DNA from: Macrostomum hystrix
Taxonomy: Eukaryota > Platyhelminthes > Macrostomidae
Assembly: GCA_950097015.1 (NCBI GenBank)
Contig: CATNEN010000007.1
Span: forward strand, 7,293,501-7,357,500
Reading direction: 5' to 3'
DNA: 64,000 nucleotides
Part shown: positions 34,720 through 44,870 of the stretch, one piece after another
Numbering within the stretch: the first letter of the stretch is position 1
Layout: each line of letters begins with the position of its first letter
Program-made: the position numbers and the translations under genes
Notes under the pieces: generated by a model
Seen by the model: only the letters and a program-made list of their open reading frames with translations
The model's database searches: none
What the model was told of the DNA's origin: nothing

Positions 34720-35850
34720 TTGTTTCATTATGATGATTTGATATGTACGATGTGAGGTAAATTGTTAATTTTAAAATGTTAAATTTTGCGCGTGCGCGTC
34801 AATCGAGGACAATTTTTGACATGATAGACAGTCTGAATTGAATTTCTTCTGTTTCAATAGAAAGGGACTTTGTTTGAACTGAATTTCCGCAAGCGCTGAT
34901 ATTTCTTAAAGTGTTTAAATTGAAGTTCTGTTTGTTTCTTTTGAACAAGACTTTGTTCAAAATAGGAGGTAAAATGGTGTACTAACTACCATGTACTCGT
35001 ATGTACAATTATCTAAAAAAATTGTAAGTAGAATATTTTTTAACTCGAGTGTACAAGAAATCTCTCAAGTGTAATCTTACCAAGTTTGCTGTCCTTTGCA
35101 ATACCGTTCGTAATTAAGGCTATTTATTCCCACTCGAACTATATTTTTGTGCAGATAACTTAGGTATAGTTTCATCTGCCTCAATAATCTAGTTTTCGCT
35201 GTTGTGCAGGTCTGATGTTGTCAGTTGCTGGTCCTTTAAGCCCGAATCTGCCAGCTTTTGACTGGCATATGTCACCAGTGCTGTTGGTTGTAGTACAACT
35301 TTACCGTTAAGCAGCCGCACAGCAATACTTAGCTAAATGTAAATGTCAAAGCCTTTTAAATCGTTCGACCTGAAAAGAACTTTTATACATATGTGGGTTG
35401 GTCAGAACGGGTTTTAAAGCCATTTCGCTGCTTTCTTGCTCTCCAGGCAGGCTAATCTACGAGTATTATAGCAAAGCAAGTCGACAAATCAGCGTCACTT
35501 GTCGCACAGTTCAATTTTTGCTCAGAATTTTGCAGAGGCCTTTTCTCGGTGACATGGAAAAATTATCTATTATTGTATGGAAAGTCGTTTTTAAGAGATT
35601 ACATGCCACCTAAAGCGCGACTTAAATTTTAGGTCGAGTGCAGTGTTGGCGGTGTACCGAGTACGAAACTATCCGTAGTTTCTTTCTTGAAAAAATGCGG
35701 GAAGTAGTTTGAAAGACTATCGATTATAACAAAACAAGCTGACATTTTACTACTAACTGAAATGTTTAGTTAGTAGTAAACATTTCGACATTTAACTGAA
35801 ACTGAAACTAACCCTAAGAATTTGATTCTATAGTTAATATAAGCTTGGAG
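34720..35850. other. Intergenic, no gene seen
   Basis: No protein similarity, tandem repeat or RNA gene was recognised. Confidence 0.4.
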
Positions 35851-35852
35851 AT

Positions 35853-35992
35853 ATTGTAGCCTAGTGATTAGAGAGTCGGACTGGACCACTTGAAGGTCAA
35901 GGACCACTGTAGGAGTATAAGGACGGTAAACTACGTTTCTTAGAAAAATATTTGAAGGCTGGTTTTCGCGAAAAAAAATACACAACGGAGAT
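35853..35992 (+). mobile_element. SINE with tRNA-like head and LINE-like tail
   Basis: The head TTGTAGCCTAGTGATTAGAG fits a pol III A box of tRNA-derived SINEs; the B box is degenerate. From CAAGGACCAC at about 35899 to TACACAACGG at about 35992 it aligns, at roughly 85% identity by eye, with the reverse complement of 26037-26120, the 3' end of the copy B LINE. Confidence 0.65.
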
Positions 35993-36124
35993 AGGAAAAT
36001 TTCACTTTTTTTCAGATTTAAATGGTGACAGCTTTTGATTGGAAGCAGATACAAAGCTTTTCTTTTAATATAACTTGCCTATAACATGTTGCTCTACCGA
36101 ATGTTATAAAGTTTTCTACACTAA

Positions 36125-36420
36125 AAGTAAGAAACGTATAGTTTACCGTCCTTCTACTCCTCGTGGTCCTTGTCGTACATATGCCTATTACCAAGTTTTT
36201 TACGTCAGAATCTTTGTGTGGATATTTACAAATGAAGTAAAATATGTGCACTGACAAATCCAGACAGCATTTTTTAGCATAAATAAACAATATTGGAGAA
36301 GACAATATTCGTGGAGAATGAGTGGAGAATTTCCAGACGCCCCCGATTTGAACCTCTCAACCATTAGCCGCGCTCTTGACGGCCAGCTAAAGACGCTGTA
36401 GACAGGTGCCCCAGGACTAG
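36125..36420 (-). mobile_element. Second SINE-like copy, minus strand
   Basis: On the minus strand a tRNA-like segment with GTTCAAATCGGGGG (B box) and TTTAGCTGGCCGTCAAGAGC (about 36335-36400) is followed 160-200 bp downstream by AAGGACCACGAGGAGTAGAA and GGACGGTAAACTATACGTTT (36127-36170), the same LINE-like tail. Whether both belong to one element is inferred. Confidence 0.5.
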
Positions 36421-36437
36421 AACAAGGACATGACAAA

Positions 36438-36750
36438 GGAGGCGCGAAGGATGCATGCTCAGTGGCTGCTAGATGACGGAAGTGTTCGCTTCGCTTATCT
36501 TATGTACCTGGATGAGTTCGGAGTTATCTTGTGGACTGCGCGGACACAAGGCAGAGCTCCGTGTGGCGATCGAGCCGTAATGGCCAGCGTGGACGAAATC
36601 TGAGCATTTGCCTGGCGATTTCCCAGGAGCTTCGTATTGTGCACGTTGCTCTGGTCGAAGGCGGATTTCGCAACGAGCACTTCGCCAGATTTTTGTCAGA
36701 GATCGATCAGTTGGTTCCTGTGACGTTCCTAGCTGTGACGTCGAATGGTT
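36438..36750 (+). pseudogene. Truncated IS630/Tc1-like transposase
   Basis: Plus-strand MYLDEFGVILWTARTQGRAP, then after a frameshift near 36575 NLSICLAISQELRIVHVAL and NEHFARFLSEIDQLVPVTFL. This corresponds to the first half of the catalytic domain seen at 34.0-34.25 kb, but it is a different, diverged copy. It is cut off at the junction with the LINE at about 36750, before the second catalytic Asp. Confidence 0.6.
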
Positions 36751-36764
36751 ATTCGACTAAATCC

Positions 36765-39611
36765 CGATTTACCGTTCATCAGAGAGCCGTCAGTGTAACA
36801 GTGGACTGCCGGGTCTTCCCAGCAGTCCTTTACCTCATTACGAGGGGAGATGCTGACTTTGTACCTGTGGCTCCGGAGTAAAGTGGCCGGGGCCCCGTCC
36901 GAAAGGATGGTGAGCCCTCCGCACTCGCCCAGAGTTTTCAGGCAGAGGTCAGAGTGAGGCAGAAGGGAGCGCTTCGAGAAGGCTCGCGAATTCTGGAAGT
37001 AGACACCCGCATCAAGAAGACGACGGGTGGACTTTGCTGCTTCCCCCTTGACGAAAATGTCAATGGGTGTAGCGTTGAGGAAAGCATTCATGCCTTCGAA
37101 GGGAGTGGAGGGTGGGGCGCCCAGCGTCATACGACAGGCTCTGCCCTGCACCCTATAAAGCGCCTCCAGGTTTTTCTGGATGCCCATGGCGCTGGCCCAG
37201 ATGAGGCCAGCGTAAGCGACGGACGGTCTAATGATCGCCGTGTAAATCCACCAAAGGTTCTTGGGGGTTAGCCCCCAGGTGGTGCCCACGGCACGCCTGA
37301 CTTGCGCCAGTATGGCCAGGGCCCTCTTGGCCTTTGTGGTGATGTGTGGGGTCCAGTTAAGCCTATGGTCTAGCACGAGACCAAGGCACCGGACCTGCTT
37401 TTCCATGGCAATATTCTTGCCATAGAGAGTCAGAGGCTTAGTGGTCCAGAGCAGTTTGCTGGTAAACATAACCGCGACGGTCTTGGACTCAGAGAGTCGG
37501 AGCCCGCATTGGTCCGCCCAGCGCACCGCCCTGTTGATAAAGCCCTGAATGAGGTCCCTGGTGGTTTCCGCCGAGGGGCCCGCGCAGATGGCGGTCACAT
37601 CGTCGGCATATCCCACCTTCAGGACTGGGTCTCGACGAGTGCTTTTCAGCAGCTCATCCATGACGAGATTCCACAGCAGTGGGGTGAGGACGCCGCCTTG
37701 GGGCCCTCCTTTTAGGACAGGTGCCGAGAGCACCCTGCCTTCGAGGTGGGCCACCACGTGGCGATTCCGGATCATGTACATGACCCAGCGAACGAGGTGG
37801 GGGTGAGTGGCCCTGGAAACCAGGGCCTTCTCAAAGGCTTCGAAAACAACGTTATCGAAGGCCCCCTCAATATCAAGGAAGACAGCCAGGGCAAAACCGC
37901 TGCCCAGTACTGCCTTCTCTAGAGTCTCCACGATGCAGTGGAGGGCGCTCTCCGTGGACCGGCCAGCCCGAAAGGCGTGCTGGTTTGGCGAGAGCGGGGC
38001 CCGCCCTAGCTCTACAGTAAGAAGGCGCCAGAGCACCAGTCTTTCCATGAGCTTGAGGCAGGTGGAAGTCAAACTTATCGGGCGATAAGACTTGACCGAG
38101 CGATAGTCGCCTTTGGCGGGCTTCGGGATGAAGACGACCCGGGCTTCGTGCCACAGCGCTGGTACGTAGCCCAGCACGATGCAGGCCCGTAGAAGTCTGC
38201 AGAGGAGATGGAGGAAGCGGCCATTTTTGACCGCTTCATGCAAAAAGGCCGGATAAATACCATCTGGCCCAGGTGCTTTGAAAGGGTTGAATGACTTTGC
38301 CGCGCGAACGATGCGGTCATTCGTGACGAGTGACTGAGCCAGGCCCTGACCTCCACGTGAGTGGTCGTCTGGGCCAAAGTGCGCCGGTACACTCGGGAAG
38401 AAATGCCCTAGCATAAGCTCGAGCGTTTCCTCCGGGCGCTCCGTGATCGAGCCGTCTGGCTTTTTGATCGATGAGAGCTTGGAGAAGCGGTCGTTGGTGA
38501 GCGCCTTTACCACGCGGGCCGTGGGCCGCGAGCCCTCAAGCCCTTCGCAGTATTGTCGCCATTTGTCCGCTTTTGCCCTTCTGACCCGGCCCTTAAACTC
38601 ATGGATGGCGCGAGTATAGGCCTCTTTGTCATCAGGGTCGTGCGAGGTTTTCAGCTTCCTCTGGAGAGCCTTAGCTCGGCGTCTCAGGACTCCGAGCTCG
38701 GGGTTCCACCAGGGGGCCGATTTTTTGCCTTTGTAGGCTTTGAGCGGGCAAGCCATTTCGTAGGCCTCTGTGATGGCGCCGCCCAGCAGGGCAGCCACTC
38801 CATCTAGGTCCTGCGTGGTTGCCATGGCCATGGAGGGGTCGGAATCCCGAAGGCCCTCATGCAGCTTTTGGCTGAACGCGGGCCAGTCGGTGTTTCTGAC
38901 ATTACGCCTCCAAATAGGCTTTTGCTTCTTATCGGGGGTACCGATGTTGAAGCGAATGAAACGATGGTCCGAGAGCGAGCTTTCGGTCTCCCATACCTCC
39001 CACCCCAGCACCCTTGGGAGGATGCCGGGTGAGGCCAGGGTGACGTCAAGCACCTCAGCCCACCGCCCATTGTCGAAAGTGGGCGTGTTGCCCACATTAC
39101 AGAAGTTGAGAGGCGTGCCGCTGACGTAGGCCAGGAGCTCTTCGCCGCGGTCATTGATTTTTGAGCTACCCCAGTGGGTGTGATGCGAGTTTGCATCTCC
39201 CGCGAGGAGCAGCTCGAAGTTACGTGCCCTGGCGAAATCACAGAGGGCGACGAGGGTATCGCTGACCACGGGGGCGTCGCCCGCCAGGTAGGCGGAGGCC
39301 ACGAGGGTCAACTTGTTAGGCACAATGTGTGCAGATTGGATGACGCAGATGTCCCCGTTAGAGAGATCGGGTCTCATCCACGCATTTAAGGCTTTTGTGG
39401 CATAGATCAGTGATCTAGGGCGGACAGAGTCTGCCATGCAGAAGCAGTCATAGCCAGCAGGAATGTTGCTTGGCTTGTTCTTTGATAACCAGGGCTCCTG
39501 CACAAGTACAAGGCCCGGCATCATGCGCTCTGTCGTGCGCATCAGATTTACTGATGCTGCCACGCAGTGCTGGGTGTTAACTTGCAGACATGATATTCCG
39601 GGGATCATCAT
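36765..39611 (-). CDS. LINE ORF2: AP endonuclease, RT, partial RNase H
   Basis: About 950 codons open without a stop. Order: APE-type endonuclease (LVLVQEPWLSKNKP; LLLAGDANSHHTHWGS; SSLSDHRFIRFNI), linker (SAPWWNPELGVLRRRAK), reverse transcriptase (FKAPGPDGIYPAF; AFRAGRSTESAL; GGPQGGVLTPLLWNLV; catalytic GYADDVTAI near 37600), thumb (LGLVLDHRLNWTPH), then the start of RNase H (HCYTDGSLMNGKSGF). After GKSGF the frame leaves homology with copy B and ends about 10 codons later in unrelated DNA. The endonuclease nicks target DNA and the RT copies the element RNA. With RNase H cut and no 3' UTR, this copy is unlikely to move by itself. Confidence 0.88.
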
Positions 39612-39623
39612 GCAGGCAGAGGT

Positions 39624-41168
39624 CTACTTGGAGGGGGACTCAGCCAGAAGGCGGTCCTCCTCCTCCAGGTCGATGTCGGTAGCCATGGGCTCCTCCGTGC
39701 CCAGGCCCCGAGCCAGAGGCGGGAACTCGACGGGGTCAGCCGCCCAGTCCCCACCCCCGGCCCCGAGCCCAGGCCCAGAGTCGCCCTCAACCGGAGCCGA
39801 CACCGCTCCCTGGGCCGTGGGAGGGGCGCTCGAAGGGCCCTGCTCGATGGAGCTGGGCACCTTAGAGGCCTCCCCCGTAGCCCTTGGTTGCGGCGCCTGC
39901 CCCGGTGGGCCACCGCGCATCTCAGCGCGCAGCTGGGCCATCTTGGCGGTTCGCACCACCTCGGAGGCCCGCTGGAGAAGGCCCTTGCGCTTTGTGATGC
40001 GCGCGGGGCGACGCTCAGAGCTGCCAGCGATGGCACGCTCTGGCCTTTTTTGGCGAGGCGACTGGGCCCTGCCCCCAGTCCCAGCCTTGGGGTCCGAGGA
40101 CCCTTCATTGGCCGACACGGTGGTGGGCCCGGTCTGACCCCGGGTTTTGTCGGCATCGTAGGCGAAGATTTTGGTCTTCCACAGACCGATGCAGACGTTT
40201 GCGCCATCTGGGTAACGGCGTGTCCATTGCTCGGACAGGCCCAGAATGGCGGTGAAGCCGGTGCCGTCGGGGCGCAGGATCGTGCGGTGCACGATTAGGC
40301 CCGCTGTCGGAAGCTCCCGGTTCATCGCGATGAGGCCCATGCGGAGGTCCTCAGCGCTAGTAACGACGCTTTTCGCCGGGACGAAAATGCGATGTCTTTT
40401 TGTCTGCGGCGGCTCGTTCTCCCGTAGGAAAACGAGGTCGGCCGCCCAGATCTGCGTGGGCAGCAGCTCCAGGAGCCGCCGCCCTGACTCCGCATCTCCG
40501 GGCCAGACAACAAAAAACGAGTCCCTGGTAGCACTCGCACCGACCGCCAGGGGCTCGCCTTTCAGTTGTAGTTGCCACAGCATAGCGTCTATGCTGCGGC
40601 AGATGTCGCTGAGCCGCTCGCCGCTCAGCCGTTTGCCATCCTTGCCCGCGACCACGATGGCAGGTTGCCTGCGCGCGATGGTGGCGTAGGTGGCCCGTGG
40701 TCCCGGGCCCTTTCCTGCCGCGTCCCCACTCTCGGGATTTGCGTCGGCGGTGGGCACGGGGCCCTCCGCCTCCACTCCTCCTTCAAGCCGAGCCGCCGGC
40801 CGGATGGGCGCCGGGACCTCCTTGGCCCGCGACCCTGGCCTCGGGGCGTCGTGGGCCCCGCCCTGGGCAGGGGCCTGGGCAGGAGGCACGGGGCCCCCCA
40901 CCCTAGCCCCCGCCCTAGGCAGAGCCCCTTCGGCCCCTTTGGCCTGGGCCCGGTCCACGGTCGACGAAGCTGGCTTGCCTTGGGCCAGCAGGCGCCTACG
41001 GCGTTTCGCCGCTCCAGATGTCGTGGAGCGCTTTGTGCTCCGATCGCCGCGCGAGATGGGCATCGCGGCATTTGTGGCGGTCGCAGGGGCAGGCCCGGGC
41101 GCCGCAGCGTTTGTGACCTTGGGCACCGTGGTGCCCTCGGCCGTAGTAGAAGGTTGGCTGGAAGCCAT
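39624..41168 (-). CDS. LINE ORF1, gag-like protein
   Basis: A 514-residue frame, uninterrupted. Residues ~1-160 are rich in Ala, Pro and Gly with basic patches (KRRRRLLAQGK). Residues ~160-340 form an ordered part (RATYATIARRQPAIVVAGKD, FFVVWPGD, RHRIFVPAKSV, GLWKTKIFAYD) that resembles the nucleic-acid-binding fold of DUF4780-like ORF1 proteins. The C-terminal third is again low in complexity and ends with an acidic tail (TDIDLEEEDRL). No CCHC knuckle is visible. Its stop lies 12 bp before the ORF2 ATG, which suggests reinitiation or coupled translation. In the family ORF1 coats the RNA. Confidence 0.8.
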   Translation of the reverse strand: MASSQPSTTAEGTTVPKVTNAAAPGPAPATATNAAMPISRGDRSTKRSTTSGAAKRRRRLLAQGKPASSTVDRAQAKGAEGALPRAGARVGGPVPPAQAPAQGGAHDAPRPGSRAKEVPAPIRPAARLEGGVEAEGPVPTADANPESGDAAGKGPGPRATYATIARRQPAIVVAGKDGKRLSGERLSDICRSIDAMLWQLQLKGEPLAVGASATRDSFFVVWPGDAESGRRLLELLPTQIWAADLVFLRENEPPQTKRHRIFVPAKSVVTSAEDLRMGLIAMNRELPTAGLIVHRTILRPDGTGFTAILGLSEQWTRRYPDGANVCIGLWKTKIFAYDADKTRGQTGPTTVSANEGSSDPKAGTGGRAQSPRQKRPERAIAGSSERRPARITKRKGLLQRASEVVRTAKMAQLRAEMRGGPPGQAPQPRATGEASKVPSSIEQGPSSAPPTAQGAVSAPVEGDSGPGLGAGGGDWAADPVEFPPLARGLGTEEPMATDIDLEEEDRLLAESPSK

Positions 41169-41405
41169 TGCAGCTGCAAAGAGAAAATGGGGCTTCCTGT
41201 AGACACAGGCAGAAAAAACCCGCTCAGCCGCGATCCCAAAGCTGAGCGGGGGCAGCCAAAAAAAAAAGACAAGTTACAACCCGGGGTGGGATGCCAGGAC
41301 CACCGGGAGGAACCGTAAGAGACCAGACTACTCCCTGGCCAAGCGTCCATCAGCACGGTCAACACTGGGACATTGGAGGGCGCCATTGAGCCAGCGCCGA
41401 GGCCT

Positions 41406-41780
41406 GCGGACTGGCCGCATACCCTGTTGAGGTCAAAGGGTGACACCTATCCCTCAGAGCCGTAGCCAGAGGTACCTGATCACGCACAGGTGCACGAACG
41501 CTGCGGACTGGCCGCATACCCTGTTGAGGTCAAAGGGTGACACCTCTCCCTCAGAGCCGTAGCCAGAGGTACCTGATCACGCACAGGTGCACGAAACGCT
41601 GCGGACTGGCCGCATACCCTGTTAAGGTCAAAGGGTGGCACCCTTTCCTCAGAGCCGTAGCCAGAGGTACCTGATCACGCACAGGTGCACGAAGCTGCGG
41701 AAAGGCCGCATACCCTGTTAAGGTCAAAGGGTGACACCTTTTCCTCCAGCCGGGGCTAGAGGTACCCAGTTTGGCCGGAG
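41406..41780 (-). promoter_or_regulatory. Four ~97-bp tandem monomers in the LINE 5' region
   Basis: Units begin GCGGACTGGCCGCATACCCT at about 41406, 41503, 41601 and 41697 (the last is more diverged), and contain CAAAGGGTGACACC and GAGGTACCTGATCACGCACA. They lie 240-610 bp upstream of ORF1, where some LINEs (mouse L1 is the known case) carry tandem promoter monomers. The promoter role is inferred from position. Confidence 0.8.
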
Positions 41781-42296
41781 GCCCTGGATGGGTCATCCAG
41801 CGCTGTTGCCCATTCTGTCCGGCTGCCCTAGGGTCAGCCTTGAACACTCGCGGGACGTGTACCCATGGGTCAGCTGACGGGACAGCGTGGAGGAATTCCT
41901 GCACCCGAAGGGCACAGGTCTCCTTCCTGCCAAGCCTGCTCAAGAAACGACTGCAGGTGTGAGGCATCGCAGACCATAGCCCGTGGGCCTGGACTGACTC
42001 ATACCTCACAGGCACTGTGTCCCGCCGGTGCGAGCTGCCACGATGGAACAGCATCGCATGTCAGTGCTCAAGCGTGAGGTGGATGCCTCAATTAGCGTCA
42101 TCACCCAACAGAAATGCATTCAATGGGTGAATCATACTCAAACCTAAATTCAGAGGTTTCTGCAGCTAATTGAGATCTTTGATGGAGCTCTGCATACCGT
42201 CAAAGTTAAGTTAAGAATGGCAAGCAACAGACGACTCTATTTTATTTCAACTTAAGTCATTTACTTTTATTCCCCAGTTTGATTGGCCCAAAGTCT

Positions 42297-42600
42297 GTAG
42301 TCTATGGTAAAAAACAGGCCGGGCCAGATGAATGAATCTTGCTTTCCTGTAAGCGGAGCCATTTATTTGGCCGGGCCCGATAAATGAATCTTGCTTTCCT
42401 ATTGGCGGAGCCATTTATTTGGATAAGTATCACCCACTTTTTTATTTATTTTGGCCCGGAACGGCTGAGGACTCGTTTATTGGCCGAGGCGAAGCCGAGG
42501 AATTTCCCATTTATTTCGGCTCCCTAGAGTGGAAGGCTCGAGGCGCAAATTTATTGACTGAGGCGAAGCCGATTACTAGGAATACTTCCCGTATTCTGAG
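42297..42600. repeat. Palindrome-rich AT segment with tandem duplication
   Basis: It begins with GTAGTCTATGGT (42297), like the palindromic elements at 11-13 kb. A ~53-bp unit (GGCCGGGCC..ATGAATCTTGCTTTCC..GCGGAGCCATTTATTT) is present twice at about 42317-42420. Short GC palindromes follow (GGCCGAGGCGAAGCCGAGG at 42482, GAGGCGAAGCCGA at about 42560). Confidence 0.65.
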
Positions 42601-42609
42601 CAATACGTG

Positions 42610-43990
42610 ACGGTTTTTGTTACTGTGCTTACACATTTCGAAGAAGATATAGAAGCGAATAAAACTATTGACTATGAATGCAACCATCTAAAAAAAGACA
42701 TAAATTAAATTTAACAGTACACTGGCCAAAGCACACTGAATTATAATTTTTTAAATTCTATATTTTGCAGAAAAAGTATTTTAATTACAGGCAATTTTCA
42801 CATAATAATCTCAAAGGAATAGCTACAGATATTGTTAGTAGTTTTCTGATTTAGTATTTAAGCCTTGTTATAAGTGAGTTTATTTGACAACGCAAAAACT
42901 TTGTGTTTGTTTGAATCAGGTCCTAAAATTTCAGTTTAAAGTTTGTGCTGCGAGTTTCTTATCCAATTTGACAAGTGACAAAACAAAACAAAAAGCTATA
43001 TTACGAAGCGCAAAGCAGTGCCACTAATATACATAAGAATAACATAATTATAGTAATAATACTATTAAATAAAGTAAAATATAGACATTTTTCTGCTAGA
43101 ACGTGAGCATCAAATTCGCCATTTTATTTTTTTTCAAATATCAAAAAACTCAATTCCAAGATTTATTTCCATATTACGCTCGTAAATTATTAAATTATAA
43201 TTAGGCAAGACTAATTAAGACTATAATCGTAAGTACTTCAGTGTCAGTACGTGCGTAGTGTGCGTATAATACACTTTTATTATACAGGGTCGTGTATAAT
43301 TTAATTTATTTTTGGAAAGCTATTAATGCATTCTTTTCTTGTAATACGAAGCTTGCAAAATTTGCTTGCACTACTCGTGTGAAATATAATTTTTTGTAAA
43401 ACCCTTTAAACATTAATGCGTCACGTTTAGTGTATGAGCTTTGAGTTCATGTTTCTAGCTCAAGCTTTGCTTTAACCTTAGCTCTGAAGACAGTTAGATG
43501 TAGGCCTAGCTCATCTAAGACTAGATTCTTAAGATATTTTTAGCTAGTAGTTGTTCTTACTGTCTAAAATAGCAGAATTTGGCGGATCCTAGACACTTCG
43601 TCATTCAGCCAATTGGTATGCTTTAAAGTTTGGTCATCTTGTCATCTACTAATAACAAGCATTGTAGTCTGTAGACTCAATTAACAGATTCTTCTGCATG
43701 CATGTACAGGTATAGTTTATATGTAAAATGAGGCTGAAGTGAAATTTGTCCCCTCCTCCTTTCTCATTCTGGACTTGAGACCAGACAATAGCAGACTTAT
43801 GACCACAAAGATTGTTGTCCCATACATTAACATATCTACATATATACATGTAGCATTAAATAAGTAATATGTAAATAGGTAAATTTAAATTTAATCTATA
43901 ATTATAGACTGGCACAAAGGCACGAAGACACAAATGCTTTTAACATGACATTTACCTTAATTTGGCTTAATTCGGCTTGGCTTTAACTTA
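42610..43990. other. AT-rich intergenic, no gene seen
   Basis: No coding potential, repeat or RNA gene was recognised. Confidence 0.45.
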
Positions 43991-43996
43991 AGTCTT

Positions 43997-44870
43997 ATTT
44001 GGCTTGCCCACCAAAACGGGGAATAATGCCTTGGCAACTGCAGCTGACCAGAAAGCTGTGCACAGAGAGCTCGCCAGCTTGATATTTTGCCCAGTTAAGC
44101 TCTGCTAACTCCTGAAGCTGCTGGTACTGCACTTTCTGATGGCACTCGTCAGCAGCTTGCTCACACACCAAGGTAGAGTATACTAGCATCAGCTGAGTCT
44201 CATTGTATAACAGTTCCATCAGTGGGTAGATTGTCAGCTGATTTTGCTCCGCCCTCTGCTGCAGGCAATGGTGTCAGCCTTTGACTTTGTTGTTAGTTCA
44301 GATCACTTGGCCAAATATGCTGATTTCTCTTACGCCATGCACTGGATTCACCAGCCAAGTGCTGTTAACATATTCAGCCAGGTCAAGCAGTTCTGGCGAC
44401 TGCACCCCTGCATCAGTCTGGGCCAGGCCTTCTGCCATGTGTTCAGCTGGCAGGTACAGCAGTGCCATGAGCATGCAGCAGAACTCCCGAGTGCCAGGAT
44501 CAGTCAAGTAGGCTTGTTGGAGGCCTTGCTGCTACACCCGACCAAAGATTGCTTGGCTATAGTGAAAGTGGCAGCCCTGTAATTTTGCATAGGGAAAAAG
44601 AGTGCATAGAGACTGCCATACAGCAGCTTTAAAATCCAGAATGCAAGTCTCTGGCATGGCTTGACCAGCAACCAGGGTTCTTAGCACATTAAAAACAGCA
44701 TTGTAGTCATGAATGGTCTTGCCTAACATTATAGCAAAGACAAGTGGCACATTTTCAGGTGCGTTCCTTGGCGCAGGTAGCAGTTGATAGAATACAGCTG
44801 CTTGAATGGAGGCCGCACTATTCATGTGCCATCTATAAACCAGATTCTGCAGGAAGAAAAAGGTGCAGCT
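43997..44870 (-). pseudogene. MULE-type (Mutator-like) transposase relic
   Basis: Minus-strand reading: WFIDGT (first catalytic Asp) then, after a frameshift at about 44830, AAVFYQLLPAP, VFAIMLGKTIHDYNAVFNVL, PETCILDFKAAVWQSL (second Asp) and GCHFHYSQAIFGRVG, the order of the MULE transposase domain. After another shift come TREFCCMLMALLYLPAEHM and YVNSTWLV, then the C-terminal part ending at 43997. At least two frameshifts and stops make it non-functional. The N-terminal zinc finger is not seen. Confidence 0.8.

Larger units (their letters stand above)
36750..42060 (-). mobile_element. LINE copy A: 5' monomers, ORF1, ORF2, 3' end missing
   Basis: A nearly full-length non-LTR retrotransposon of the same group as copy B. 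Running from high to low coordinates: about 0.9 kb of 5' UTR including four ~97-bp monomers (41406-41780), ORF1 (41168-39624), ORF2 (39611 to about 36765). ORF2 stops making sense inside RNase H, and the 3' UTR found in copy B is absent. The element therefore looks 3'-truncated, the reverse of the usual pattern. The 5' border at about 42060 is approximate. Confidence 0.85.

Noticed and set aside
39463-41446. Several plus-strand and other frames of 130-273 codons over the LINE ORF1 region
   Set aside because: GC-rich shadow frames of ORF1. Only the 41168-39624 minus frame pairs with ORF2.
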